Assembly (NCBI RefSeq): GCF_000955955.1
Contig: NZ_JYJG01000125.1
Location: 1 to 55,348 of the forward strand
Source of the DNA: Lentzea aerocolonigenes
Lineage (GTDB): Bacteria; Actinomycetota; Actinomycetes; Mycobacteriales; Pseudonocardiaceae
Direction: 5' to 3'
Length of the DNA: 55,348 nt
The notes under the pieces are model-generated. The model searched no databases, was not told the DNA's origin, and was given only the letters and a program-made list of their open reading frames with translations. This document shows positions 23,563-31,914 of the stretch, piece by piece. Position 1 is the stretch's first letter. The number at the start of each line of letters is the position of its first letter. The translations under genes and the position numbers were made by a program.

Positions 23563-24288
23563 CTACTCCCAGCGGAAGGTCCTGGCCGCGACCGTACCCG
23601 CCACGAGGCTCACCAGCCCCATGATCGCGAGATGCCTCCAGTCCGGCGCGGTGCCGAGCCACGCCTGTTGCAGCGCCTCCACACCCGGAGGCGAGTACGA
23701 GCCGATCTTCACCACAACCGAGGGCAGCATGAACCTCGGCAGGTACACGCCGCCGACGAACATCAGCAGCATGAACACCACCGTCGCCCAACCACCGGCC
23801 GCTCGCGCGTTCGGGGCCAGTGCGGCAATCACCAGACCCAGCGCCAACGTCCCAGCCCCTCCCAAGAGCACGGCACACGCCAGGCCGAGCGGATGGTGAG
23901 GCAGGTCGACGTCGAAAACGACGTATGCCACCACGATAGTCAGCAGCACCGACAAGATCGCCGCGGCGAAGTTGACGACCAGCTGCCCGACGAGCAACCG
24001 GGCCGGATGCATCGGCGTCGTGGCCAACCGGCGCAGCACGCCCTTCTCCCGGTAGGTCGCCACGACCGCCGGCACGCGCTGGATCCCGATGAACACCAAC
24101 GTGAACACGACCACAGACGACACATAGCTGTCGATGAACCGGAGCCCGCCGAACTGCGGATCGGGCGTCCGCAACGCCGGAATCGCCCCCAGCCCCAGCA
24201 ACAGGAGAGACGGAAACACGAGGGAGAACAACGAGTTCAGCCGATCGCGAACGAACAGCCGAGCCTCGATCTCAATGATCCGCAACAT
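23563..24288 (-). CDS. ABC-2 type exporter permease
   Basis: 241 residues with about six membrane segments (e.g. SLVFPSLLLLGLGAIPAL, GTLALGLVIAALAPNARAAGG and VVFMLLMFVGGVYLPRFML). It has the ABC-2 permease signature region around YREKGVLRRLATTPMHPARLL, characteristic of drug and lipid exporters of the DrrB/YadH type. It forms the channel with the ATPase encoded just upstream, whose gene it overlaps by 17 bp (24272-24288). The substrate is unknown; the linked two-component system suggests a membrane-active compound. Confidence 0.92.
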   Translation of the reverse strand: MLRIIEIEARLFVRDRLNSLFSLVFPSLLLLGLGAIPALRTPDPQFGGLRFIDSYVSSVVVFTLVFIGIQRVPAVVATYREKGVLRRLATTPMHPARLLVGQLVVNFAAAILSVLLTIVVAYVVFDVDLPHHPLGLACAVLLGGAGTLALGLVIAALAPNARAAGGWATVVFMLLMFVGGVYLPRFMLPSVVVKIGSYSPPGVEALQQAWLGTAPDWRHLAIMGLVSLVAGTVAARTFRWE

Positions 24289-25168
24289 CTGAAGAACCCC
24301 CAGTCAGCCGAACATAGGCGTCGTTCAGCGAAACCTGGTCGACCCGGAGCTGCCGCGCCACGATCTGCTTGCGCGCCAGCAGGGAAGTGACCGCGTGCAA
24401 CAGGTTCTCCGACCCGCTCACGACAACCTGCTCCCCCACCACAGAAACCGACGACACCTCCGGCAACGCCTCCAGCACCGCGACGTCCAAGGCAGCGGAA
24501 GGCACGAACCGCACCCGGCACGAACCGTCCACACGCGACACCAACCCGGAAGGCGTGTCCGCAGCGGCGATTCGCCCGTCGCGGAACACCGCAACCCGGT
24601 CGCACAACCGCTCGGCTTCCTCCATGAAGTGCGTGACCAGCAGAATCGTCACGCCCGCCGCCCGCACGTCCTCGATCACCGACCACGTGTCCCGCCGCGC
24701 CTGCGGATCGAGCCCGGTCGTCAGCTCGTCGAGAATCGCCACCCGCGGCGACCCCACCAACGCCAAAGCGATCGACAACCGCTGCTTCAGCCCACCCGAC
24801 AGCTGCCCGAACTCCGCCTTCAGATGCCCGGACAACCCCAGCCGCGCAGACCAGTCGGCAGGAGCGGGGTAGAACGACGAGAACAGCGACAACGCCTCGC
24901 CCACCCGCATCCGTTCGGGCAGCTCGGAGGCCTGGAGCTGCACCCCGATCGCGGCCCGCACGTCGGCAGGCGCCTGCCCCAGCACCGACACACTCCCGCG
25001 GTCCGGCGTCCGCAGCCCGGACACGCACTCGACGGTCGTCGTCTTGCCCGCCCCGTTCGGCCCGAGAATGCCGAAGATCTCCCCCTCGGCGACCTCGAAC
25101 GAGACGGAGTCCACCGCGACGCGGGGCCCGTACCTCTTGCCGAGGTCGCGCACTTCGATGATTGCCAT
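24272..25168 (-). CDS. ABC exporter ATP-binding protein
   Basis: 298 residues from the ATG at 25168, which places MAIIEVRDLGKRYG at the N-terminus; a GTG at 25189 is possible and neither start has a good Shine-Dalgarno sequence. Walker A GPNGAGKTTT, Q-loop QLQAS, signature LSGGLKQRLSIALAL, Walker B ILDELTTGLDP (an unusual Leu where Pro is common) and switch His in LVTHFMEEAE are all present. A ~90-residue C-terminal extension is typical of the DrrA group. First gene of the exporter/two-component operon; a perfect 18-bp palindrome lies 57 bp upstream. Confidence 0.94.
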   Translation of the reverse strand: MAIIEVRDLGKRYGPRVAVDSVSFEVAEGEIFGILGPNGAGKTTTVECVSGLRTPDRGSVSVLGQAPADVRAAIGVQLQASELPERMRVGEALSLFSSFYPAPADWSARLGLSGHLKAEFGQLSGGLKQRLSIALALVGSPRVAILDELTTGLDPQARRDTWSVIEDVRAAGVTILLVTHFMEEAERLCDRVAVFRDGRIAAADTPSGLVSRVDGSCRVRFVPSAALDVAVLEALPEVSSVSVVGEQVVVSGSENLLHAVTSLLARKQIVARQLRVDQVSLNDAYVRLTGGSSDVADH

Positions 25169-25224
25169 AAGACAAGACTCGAAGAACACACCCCGAAGAT
25201 CATCGATCGAGCAGCGACACCCGG

Positions 25225-25242
25225 ATCAACCGATCGGTTGAT
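25225..25242. promoter_or_regulatory. Perfect 18-bp palindrome upstream of the exporter operon
   Basis: ATCAACCGATCGGTTGAT is a perfect palindrome with no spacer. It covers the stop codon of the LysR gene and lies 57 bp upstream of the exporter ATPase ATG (minus strand), a suitable place for an operator. It is too tight to form an efficient hairpin, so a dimeric repressor or the operon's own response regulator is the more natural ligand. Confidence 0.5.
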
Positions 25243-26152
25243 GCCGCTGCTCCACCACACCAGCCCGCAACACAGCCGCCAACCGTGCCAGAGGCTCCGG
25301 CATCGGCCCAGGCAGCCGAGCCAGCAGGATCTGCCGCTGCTCGGCAGGCCCGCCCCGCACCGGCAAGATCCTCACTCCATCGGGTACCACTGACACCAGG
25401 GCCGCGGGAGCCGTCGTGATCCCGAGCCCCGCCGCGACCAGCTGCAGCTTCGCCAGCCAGTCCCGAGCCGTGTGCGCGACCACCGGCCGTTCGTCCAGCC
25501 CGGGCCACACCCCCATCACCATCTGGTCGCCGGGCCCGGAGATCCACCGTTGCCCCCGCAGATCAGCGATGTCCACGAAGTCGTTGCGCGCCAACGGATG
25601 CGCGGCCGGAACCGCCACCCGCAGACTCCGCTCGGCGAGCACCTCGACCTCCAGCGCGGGCGTCTCGTCATCAGGCGCCCTGAACGGCGGCGACGACGAG
25701 ATCACCGCGATGTCCACCGTGCCTGCTCGCAGCGCGCGCACCAACGCCGGTGTGCTGCCCTCACGCGTGACGACAGTGATGGACGGATGAGTGCGCTTCA
25801 ACTCCACCAACGCCTGCGGCACCAGCCACGCCCCGGCCGTCGCGAACCACCCGAGCCGCAACGTGCTCGCGTCCTCCTCCGGCAACCCCGCGAGCTCTCG
25901 TGCAGCAGCATCGACCTGATCGACCACCACGGCCGCACGGCGCAGCACGAGCCGTCCAGCCGCCGTGAGCCGCACGCCGTCGTACCGCCGCTCCAGCAAC
26001 GGCACCCCGGCCGCCCGTTCCAGCGCCGCGATCTGCCGCGAGACCGCCGACTGCGTGTACCCCAGCGCCGAGGCGGCCGCTGTCAACGTCCCCCGCTCAG
26101 CCACCTCGCGAAACACCCGCAGGGCAACCAGCGAAGCGTCGGTGAAGGACAT
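25226..26152 (-). CDS. LysR-family transcriptional regulator
   Basis: 308 residues. The N-terminal winged helix is classic (LRVFREVAERGTLTAAASALGYTQSAVSRQIAALERAAG; key part GYTQSAVSRQI), followed by the two-lobed effector domain (e.g. TVVTREGSTPALVRALRAG, VLAERSLRVAVPAAHPLA). It is divergent from an SDR gene, and LysR regulators usually control the divergent neighbour. The intergenic gap is about 70 bp. The inducer is unknown. Ends at the palindrome 25225-25242. Confidence 0.94.
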   Translation of the reverse strand: MSFTDASLVALRVFREVAERGTLTAAASALGYTQSAVSRQIAALERAAGVPLLERRYDGVRLTAAGRLVLRRAAVVVDQVDAAARELAGLPEEDASTLRLGWFATAGAWLVPQALVELKRTHPSITVVTREGSTPALVRALRAGTVDIAVISSSPPFRAPDDETPALEVEVLAERSLRVAVPAAHPLARNDFVDIADLRGQRWISGPGDQMVMGVWPGLDERPVVAHTARDWLAKLQLVAAGLGITTAPAALVSVVPDGVRILPVRGGPAEQRQILLARLPGPMPEPLARLAAVLRAGVVEQRHQPIG

Positions 26153-26210
26153 GACGTCTACGCATACCCTGGTTGCCGAACTTTCGCTACCCGCATGGCC
26201 GGACCGAGCC

Positions 26211-26223
26211 TAGCGTCGAAGAC
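26211..26223 (+). promoter_or_regulatory. Probable leaderless promoter of the SDR gene (-10 region)
   Basis: TAGCGT (26211-26216) fits the actinobacterial -10 pattern TANNNT and is followed by exactly 7 nt and then the GTG at 26224, the spacing of leaderless transcripts. No clear -35 element is seen. This supports GTG 26224 rather than an upstream TTG at 26173. Confidence 0.5.
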
Positions 26224-27126
26224 GTGATCAAAACTCAGTTCGGATTCAGCAGCACCGCGGCCGAGGTCGCCGAGGGCATCGACCTGACCGGCAGGCGCGC
26301 GATCGTCACCGGCGCGTCCTCCGGCATCGGCGTCGAGACCGCGCGGGCGCTGGCCGGCACGGGCGCCGAGGTCACGCTGGCCGTCCGCGACGTCGCCGCG
26401 GGCGAGAAGACCGCGAACGACATCGGCGGCAACGTGAAAGTCGCCCACCTCGACCTGACCGACCTCGCCTCCATCGCGGAATTCACCCGGAAGTGGGAAG
26501 GTCCGCTGCACGTCCTGATCAACAACGCCGGCGTCATGGCGACCCCGGAGCAGTACACCGGCCAGGGCTGGGAATGGCAGTTCGCCACCAACCACCTCGG
26601 CCACTTCGCGCTGACCACGGGCCTGCACGAGGCGCTCAAGACGGAGGGTGCCCGCATCGTCGCCGTCACGTCCACCGCCCACATGCAGTCCCCCGTGATC
26701 TTCGACGACGTGAACTTCGCGTTCCGCCGCTACGACCCGTGGCTCGCGTACGGCCAGAGCAAGACCGCGAACGTCCTGTTCACCGTCGAGGCGACCCGGC
26801 GCTGGGCAAGCGACGGCATCACCGCGAACGCCGTCATGCCCGGCGTCATCTTCACGAACCTGCAACGCCACCTCGACGGCCGGAGCACCGTCGACCCCGC
26901 CCTCGTCAAGTCCGCCGAACAGGGCGCCGCGACGTCGGTCCTCGTCGCCACCTCACCGTTGCTCGAAGGCATCGGCGGCCGCTACTTCAACGACTGCGAA
27001 GAAGCCCAGACCGTCGACCGCCGCGGCGAGGCCCCGCCGATGCGGGGTGTCGCCCGCTACGCCCTCGACCCGGACGCCGCCGAACGCCTGTGGACGTACT
27101 CCGAAACCCTCCTCGCGAAGGCCTGA
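26224..27126 (+). CDS. Short-chain dehydrogenase/reductase (retinol dehydrogenase-like)
   Basis: 300 residues from the GTG at 26224, chosen because it follows a TANNNT box by 7 nt and avoids overlapping the LysR promoter; a TTG at 26173 is the alternative. Cofactor motif TGASSGIGVETARAL, NNAGVMATP, catalytic Ser in AVTSTAH and YGQSK (Tyr and Lys) are intact. The pattern matches the WW-oxidoreductase/retinol dehydrogenase-like SDR group, usually NADP-dependent. The second SDR gene starts 1 bp after its stop. Probably controlled by the divergent LysR protein; substrate unknown. Confidence 0.92.
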   Translation: MIKTQFGFSSTAAEVAEGIDLTGRRAIVTGASSGIGVETARALAGTGAEVTLAVRDVAAGEKTANDIGGNVKVAHLDLTDLASIAEFTRKWEGPLHVLINNAGVMATPEQYTGQGWEWQFATNHLGHFALTTGLHEALKTEGARIVAVTSTAHMQSPVIFDDVNFAFRRYDPWLAYGQSKTANVLFTVEATRRWASDGITANAVMPGVIFTNLQRHLDGRSTVDPALVKSAEQGAATSVLVATSPLLEGIGGRYFNDCEEAQTVDRRGEAPPMRGVARYALDPDAAERLWTYSETLLAKA

Positions 27127-27127
27127 A

Positions 27128-27952
27128 ATGACAGTCGCACTCGTCACCGGTGCCACTCAGGGCCTCGGGCTGGCTCTGGTGGAAGGCCTGGCCCAACGCC
27201 TGGAGCCCACCGACACCGTCTACCTCACCGGCCGCGACATGAACCGCGTGACGACCGCCGTGCAGTGCATGCCCGGCGGCGGCGCCAAGGTCAGGGGCGA
27301 ACTGCTCGACGTCGCGGACCCCAACGCCGCAACCCGTGTCGCACAACAGATCCAGCAACGCCACGGTGGCATCGACATCGTCTTCGGCAACGCGGTCATG
27401 CGCGTCGGCCCCGACGACGATCCGCGCGAGATCGTCGACCACTACACCCAGGTCAACAACTTCGGCACCACCAGGCTGCTCAAGGCGTTCGCGCCACTCC
27501 TCAACGACAACGGCAGGCTACTCGTTGTCGCCAGCTCACTCGGCACCCTCCACCACCTGGCCCCGGTGCTGCACAGGAGGTTCACCGGACCGTCCACTCT
27601 GGACGAGATCGACGAGCAGATCGCGCTCTGGCGCGACGAGGTGAAGGACGGCCGCGCGAAAGCGACCGCGTGGCCCGGCTTCGTGAACATCCCGTCGAAG
27701 ATCGGCCAGGTCGCAGCCGTCCGCGTGCTGGCAGCAGAACGTCGCGCCGAAGACCTCGCGAGAGGCATCCTGATCGCGTCCGTCTGCCCAGGCATGATCA
27801 ACACGCCGACTTCCGCGCTGTGGTGGGACGTCAGCGCCGCCCCCACTCCGGCCCAGGCCGCGACCGCACTGCTCGATCTCGCGGCAAACCCCGTCAAACC
27901 CGAGCACTACGGCGAACTGGTCCGGCACGGCAACACCGTCCCGTTCAGCTAG
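27128..27952 (+). CDS. Short-chain dehydrogenase-like protein with altered catalytic site
   Basis: 274 residues from the ATG at 27128, one base after the preceding SDR stop. The cofactor-binding motif VTGATQGLGLALVEGL and the Asn in VNNFGTTRLLKAF are present, and VVASSLG keeps the serine. The segment that should contain YxxxK reads FVNIPSKIGQ: the Lys is kept, but the position four residues before it is Asn (codon AAC), not Tyr. The usual NNAG is also altered (GNAVM). It resembles carbonyl-reductase-like SDRs. It may have lost activity, use another tyrosine, or act as a partner of the SDR before it. Its stop overlaps that of the TetR gene by 4 bp. Confidence 0.85.
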   Translation: MTVALVTGATQGLGLALVEGLAQRLEPTDTVYLTGRDMNRVTTAVQCMPGGGAKVRGELLDVADPNAATRVAQQIQQRHGGIDIVFGNAVMRVGPDDDPREIVDHYTQVNNFGTTRLLKAFAPLLNDNGRLLVVASSLGTLHHLAPVLHRRFTGPSTLDEIDEQIALWRDEVKDGRAKATAWPGFVNIPSKIGQVAAVRVLAAERRAEDLARGILIASVCPGMINTPTSALWWDVSAAPTPAQAATALLDLAANPVKPEHYGELVRHGNTVPFS

Positions 27953-28536
27953 AGACGCTGATCGAGCCCGTGCACGACTTGGTCGAGCAACGTCTGGATG
28001 ACCGCTTCGTTGTGGTCGGTGCGCCCCGGCGTGATCATCCGCGACGTCGCCTCGACCATGGCGTGCACGAGCATCGCCCGCAGCTGAGCCCGTTGCACCC
28101 CAGCGGTCTTGAACACCCCGACCAGCGGTGCCAGCAACCGTTCGTGCTCGGCCCTGATCTGCTCGCGCGACGAGTCCGGCAACGTGTGCGCGGACAGGGC
28201 CACCACCGCCCCGTGGCTGCCGTCGGTGATGATCGCCAGCTCGGTGCGCAGGTACGCCTCGATCTTCGCGGCCACGGTCGAAGCGCCGTTGACCGCGTCC
28301 TCCAGCTTGTCCGCCCACTCCGGCAGCGCGTCCGACACGATCGCCGCGACGAGCTCCTCACGTGACCGGAAGTACTCGTAGAGGCTCGGCCGCGACAGCC
28401 CGACCCGTCTCGCCAGCGACGCGAGCGTCAGCGCCTCCGCTCCCTCGGTCGCCACGATCTCGCGCCCCGCGTCCAGCAGGGCGCGCAACCTGTTGGCGCG
28501 GTGCTCGGCCACGGTGTCTGCGCTGATCCTCGGCAC
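27949..28536 (-). CDS. TetR-family transcriptional repressor
   Basis: 195 residues. The N-terminal helix-turn-helix is standard (ALTLASLARRVGLSRPSLYEYFRSREELVAAI; key part VGLSRPSLYEYF), followed by a helical ligand-binding domain of the TetR_C type. It is divergent from the haem monooxygenase gene, and the 80-bp gap between them carries two tandem copies of a near-palindromic 22-mer (28559-28603), which are very likely its operators. It is tail-to-tail with the SDR gene, sharing a CTAG at 27949-27952. The ligand is unknown; haem or a related tetrapyrrole is a testable guess from the neighbour. Confidence 0.94.
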   Translation of the reverse strand: MPRISADTVAEHRANRLRALLDAGREIVATEGAEALTLASLARRVGLSRPSLYEYFRSREELVAAIVSDALPEWADKLEDAVNGASTVAAKIEAYLRTELAIITDGSHGAVVALSAHTLPDSSREQIRAEHERLLAPLVGVFKTAGVQRAQLRAMLVHAMVEATSRMITPGRTDHNEAVIQTLLDQVVHGLDQRL

Positions 28537-28558
28537 ACCCGGATCGTATCGCGCTTGA

Positions 28559-28603
28559 TTTCCCGACGGAGTGTTGGAATAGTTTCCGACAGAGCGTCGG
28601 AAT
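28559..28603. promoter_or_regulatory. Two tandem TetR-type operator copies
   Basis: Copy 1 (28559-28580) and copy 2 (28582-28603) agree at most of 22 positions and are set 23 bp apart. Copy 2 contains TTCCGAC-N5-GTCGGAA, a perfect 7-bp inverted repeat; copy 1 has the weaker GAC-N5-GTT version. They lie between the divergent TetR and monooxygenase starts, covering where both promoters must be. Cooperative binding of two dimers is likely. Confidence 0.8.
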
Positions 28604-28616
28604 CACGGAGGCCAGC

Positions 28617-28943
28617 ATGTTCATCGCGACCAACCGGATGTTCGTGAACCCGGACATGTCCGAGGAGTTCGAGCGCTACTTCCGCGGCAACATGCGCACC
28701 CACCTGCCCGGAGTCCCCGGCCTGCTGCGCAGCACGCTGCTCAAGCCGACGCAGGACGACCAGCCGTACGTCTCGGTCAACGAGTTCGAGTCCGAAGAGG
28801 CCTTCCGCGCCTGGGTCGCCTCCGATGCGTTCCGCGAGGCGCACAAGGGCCACCGCACGATCGCACGCCTGGTCACGGGCAACGAGCCGGAGCGCTTCAC
28901 CCACTGCGAGGACCTGGTGCTGCCTCAGCAGCGCACCGAGTAG
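28617..28943 (+). CDS. Haem-degrading monooxygenase, IsdG/IsdI-like
   Basis: 108 residues, a single ferredoxin-like ABM domain; GGAGG lies 6 nt before the ATG. The three residues essential in Staphylococcus IsdI (Asn6, Trp66, His76) occur here at exactly the same numbers: N6 in FIATNRMFV, W66 in FRAWVASD and H76 in FREAHKGH, and the total length is also that of IsdI. Such enzymes bind haem between two subunits and open the ring to release iron. The neighbouring TetR gene and its double operator suggest tight repression. Other ABM proteins act on polyketides, but those generally lack this triad. Confidence 0.85.
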   Translation: MFIATNRMFVNPDMSEEFERYFRGNMRTHLPGVPGLLRSTLLKPTQDDQPYVSVNEFESEEAFRAWVASDAFREAHKGHRTIARLVTGNEPERFTHCEDLVLPQQRTE

Positions 28944-28945
28944 GC

Positions 28946-28958
28946 GATAATCCCCCTC
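28946..28958 (+). promoter_or_regulatory. Probable leaderless promoter (-10 region) of the AfsR-like gene
   Basis: GATAAT (28946-28951) lies exactly 7 nt before the GTG start at 28959, so transcription would begin at or next to the start codon. No Shine-Dalgarno sequence and no clear -35 element are present. Read-through from the monooxygenase gene (stop at 28943) is also possible. Confidence 0.55.
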
Positions 28959-31295
28959 GTGGGGAATGTTCGCTTCCTGGTGCTCGGCCCTCTCACGATC
29001 GAAGTCGGCGGGCGGTCGATCGAGCTACCGCCCGGCCGCGGACGCGATCTTCTGGCAGTCCTCGTGGCCAACGCGAACCACGTCGTTCCACTGCACGAAC
29101 TCGGCGAGACCCAAGCCGTGCGCACCGCGATCAGCAGGCTCCGGCGCGCGCTAGTTGAAGCCGACTTCATACACACCTACGTGACCGGCTACCTCGCGCA
29201 CGTCACCGACTCGGACCTGATCGACTTCCGCGCGCTGAGCAACCAGGGTCGCTACGCTGAGGCACTCACGCTGTGGCGTGGCGAGGCGTTCGAAGGCATC
29301 GACGCCGTGCGCGCGACGGCGGTGAAGCTGGCCTCGGAACGAAGAATCGCCGAGACGCTCGTGCCGGTACCCCGCCAAGTCCCCGCGCCGCTCGCTCAGT
29401 TCGCCGGCCGTGATCGCGAGCTCGCCGTGCTGCGCCGGACCGGCCCGGTCACCCTGCTCAGCGGTGTGGGAGGGGCCGGTAAGACGGCGCTCGCGCTGCA
29501 GTGGGCGAACGAGGCCGACTTCCCGGCCGGGCAGCTGCACGTCAACCTGCGAGGCTTTGACACGACCGCGCCGGCACGTCCCGAGGACACCGTCCGCAGT
29601 TTCCTCGGCGCGCTCGGCGTTCCGCCGGACAGCATGCCCCCCAGCATCGGCGAACAGTCAGCGCTCTACCGAAAACTGTTGCGCGGTAAGCACATGTTGC
29701 TCCTGCTCGACAACGCCCGTGACGCCGACCAGGTCCGCCCGCTGCTCCCCGGCGACCCCACCTGCCACGTGGTGATCACCAGCCGCGACCGGATGGACGA
29801 CCTCGCTGTCACCACCAGGCTGCGGATCGACGTGCTCGGCCAGGCTGAAGCACGACAAGTGCTGACCCTGCGCATCGGCGCTCGCGCCGCCGCCGAGCCC
29901 CATGCGCTCTCCCGGCTCGCCGCACGCTGTGGCGGACTGCCGCTCGCACTCGCGATCGTGGCCGCCCGTGCCGATCCGCACCACTCCCTCACCGCGCTCG
30001 CCGACGACTTCACACATGACGACGTGCTCGACTTCCTCGACACCGGCGAGGAAACGACCAGCGTCCGCTCCGTGTTCGACTGGTCCTACCAACGGCTTTC
30101 CGCCGCCGCACAACGCCTCTTCCGGCTGCTCGGCGTCCATCCCGGGCCGGACGTGTCCGCCGCGGCCGCGACCAGCCTCGCGGGCTCCGCATCGCCCCTG
30201 GCCGAACTGGTCGCCGCGAATCTGATCACGGACGCCGGAGGAAGGTTCGAACTGCACGACCTCGTCCGAGCGCATGCCCACGACCTCGTCGGCGAGACCG
30301 AAGGACGCGAAGCCCTGCACCGGCTGCTCGACCACTATCTGCACAGCGCCTACGAGACGGACACGCGGCTCTACTCACACCGCCGGCCCCTCACTCTGCC
30401 GCCGCCGGTCGCGGGCGTCGCCGTCGAACGTGTGCAAGGCGACGACGCGTGCCTCCAATGGCTGGCTGACGAGGCCGACGTGATGATCGCGTTGAGCCGA
30501 GAAGCCGCTGACAAGGGCTTCGACCGGCACGCTTGGCAGCTCACCTGGTGCTTGGGCGTCCACCTGAACCGGTCCGGCAGATGGCACGAGTGGATCGCCG
30601 TGGCCAACTCAGGACTTGCCGCCGCACAACGACTCGAGGACGACCGTGCGGCGGCGCGCCTCCATCACACCCTCGCCCACATCCACGAGCGGATCGGCGA
30701 CCTCTCGTCGATGTCAGCGCATCTGACCGAGAGCCTCAGCCTGTACGAACGCCACGGCCTGACAGACGGACAGGGCCGAATCCATCGCGCCCTCGCGTTC
30801 CTGAACGAGACCAGGGGTGATCTGGTCCAAGCGCTGCACCACGGACGACGCGCCGTGGAACTGGCCACCTCCGAAACCGAACGCGCCGGAGCTATGAACC
30901 AGGTCGGCTGGTTCTACGGACTGCTCGGCCGTCACGTCGAAGCACTCGAGCAGTGCCAGAAAGCGCTTTCGCTGAGCCGAAGCGGCGGCGACCGGCTGAG
31001 TGAGGCCAGCACGCTCGACAGCATCGCCTACAACCTGCACCACCTCGGCGACTTCGCGGGCGCGATCGAGCACTACCGGGTGTCGCTGCAGGTGTTCACG
31101 GCCATCGGCGAGCAGTACGAGGTCGCCACGACCCTGGTGAACCTCGGCGACACCTACCTCGCGACCGGCGAGCGTGATCAGGCCCGTCAGGCGTGGGAAG
31201 AGGCGCTCGAAATCTACGAACGCCTCGGCCACACCGACGTCGCCAAGGCGCGTGATCGTCTCACACAGCGGGAAGCAGGGCCTTCATCCGGTTGA
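28959..31295 (+). CDS. AfsR-like STAND regulator with shortened SARP domain, NB-ARC and TPRs
   Basis: 778 residues. The first ~70 residues look like a SARP winged helix (FLVLGPLTIEVGGRSIELPPG; AISRLRRAL), but the following BTAD is cut to about 60 residues (LIDFRALSNQGRYAEALTLWRGEAF...RRIAETLVP) instead of the usual ~150. The NB-ARC core follows: Walker A LLSGVGGAGKTALAL (169-176), LLLLDNARDADQ, VVITSRDRMDD, and FELHDLVRAHAHDL at the junction to TPRs. About 6-8 TPR units fill the C-terminus. Such proteins activate antibiotic or developmental genes when the NB-ARC is ATP-bound. DNA binding may be weakened by the short domain. The 3' end overlaps the DUF305 gene by 35 bp, tail to tail. Confidence 0.88.
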   Translation: MGNVRFLVLGPLTIEVGGRSIELPPGRGRDLLAVLVANANHVVPLHELGETQAVRTAISRLRRALVEADFIHTYVTGYLAHVTDSDLIDFRALSNQGRYAEALTLWRGEAFEGIDAVRATAVKLASERRIAETLVPVPRQVPAPLAQFAGRDRELAVLRRTGPVTLLSGVGGAGKTALALQWANEADFPAGQLHVNLRGFDTTAPARPEDTVRSFLGALGVPPDSMPPSIGEQSALYRKLLRGKHMLLLLDNARDADQVRPLLPGDPTCHVVITSRDRMDDLAVTTRLRIDVLGQAEARQVLTLRIGARAAAEPHALSRLAARCGGLPLALAIVAARADPHHSLTALADDFTHDDVLDFLDTGEETTSVRSVFDWSYQRLSAAAQRLFRLLGVHPGPDVSAAAATSLAGSASPLAELVAANLITDAGGRFELHDLVRAHAHDLVGETEGREALHRLLDHYLHSAYETDTRLYSHRRPLTLPPPVAGVAVERVQGDDACLQWLADEADVMIALSREAADKGFDRHAWQLTWCLGVHLNRSGRWHEWIAVANSGLAAAQRLEDDRAAARLHHTLAHIHERIGDLSSMSAHLTESLSLYERHGLTDGQGRIHRALAFLNETRGDLVQALHHGRRAVELATSETERAGAMNQVGWFYGLLGRHVEALEQCQKALSLSRSGGDRLSEASTLDSIAYNLHHLGDFAGAIEHYRVSLQVFTAIGEQYEVATTLVNLGDTYLATGERDQARQAWEEALEIYERLGHTDVAKARDRLTQREAGPSSG

Positions 31296-31872
31296 TCTCG
31301 TCGGTCTGCACGGCGATCACGTCGTCCGCCATCTCCTCGACCTGAACGTTGACACCGGCACCCTTCACGTCCGTCGCCATCTTGATCGCACCCTCGTGGT
31401 GCTTGATCATCAGCTCCAGGAACATCCGGTCGAAGTCCTTGCCCCGCGTGGCACCCAGCGCGTTCAGCTGGTCCTGCGTCGCCATGCCGGGCATCGAACC
31501 GTGGTCCTCGTGCCCGCCCACCGCGTTGAACGTCCGCTGCCACTGCTTCATGGCGCCGATCTCGGGCTCCTGGCTGTACCGGATGCGGTCCGCCAGGCCT
31601 TTCACCGTCTCGTTCTGCGCACGGTCAGGGGCGAACCGCGTCATCGCCAGCGCCTGTTCGTGATGCACGATCATCATCGCCACGTAGAGCTTGTCGGCGT
31701 CGTTCGGCGGTGGCGGAACGGCTCGGGAAGCGTCCGATGGCGCCAGCGTCTGCGCCGATCCCCCAGGCGTGTCCGGCGCGATGACCGGCGCTGCATCAGG
31801 CTCCGATGTACAGCCCGTGATCAGCGCGAACACGACGACAAGCCCCACCACCCCAGAACGCATGAACCGCAC
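31261..31872 (-). CDS. DUF305 lipoprotein
   Basis: 203 residues from the GTG at 31872 (GGAGG 5 nt upstream); an ATG 9 nt inside is less well placed. Lipoprotein signal with lipobox ALITGC (Cys about residue 21), a Pro/Ala/Ser-rich linker, then a DUF305 four-helix domain with two family motifs, MIVHHEQALAMT and MIKHHEGAIKMA. The paired His and Met residues suggest metal binding; DUF305 genes are often linked to copper handling, but no direct function is proven. A methionine/histidine-rich stretch (GGHEDHGSMPGM) lies between the motifs. Exported and membrane-anchored. Divergent from the LVIVD protein gene across a strong inverted repeat. Confidence 0.92.
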   Translation of the reverse strand: MRFMRSGVVGLVVVFALITGCTSEPDAAPVIAPDTPGGSAQTLAPSDASRAVPPPPNDADKLYVAMMIVHHEQALAMTRFAPDRAQNETVKGLADRIRYSQEPEIGAMKQWQRTFNAVGGHEDHGSMPGMATQDQLNALGATRGKDFDRMFLELMIKHHEGAIKMATDVKGAGVNVQVEEMADDVIAVQTDEINRMKALLPAV

Positions 31873-31914
31873 AATACCCTCCGAAAGACGCTGGCCCTTA
31901 GCAAGGCGAACGGG

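Noticed and set aside
21991..24390. 799-codon plus-strand open frame opposite the kinase and permease genes
   Set aside because: Composition is typical of an antisense shadow (His/Gln/Arg-rich); both minus-strand genes are clearly real.
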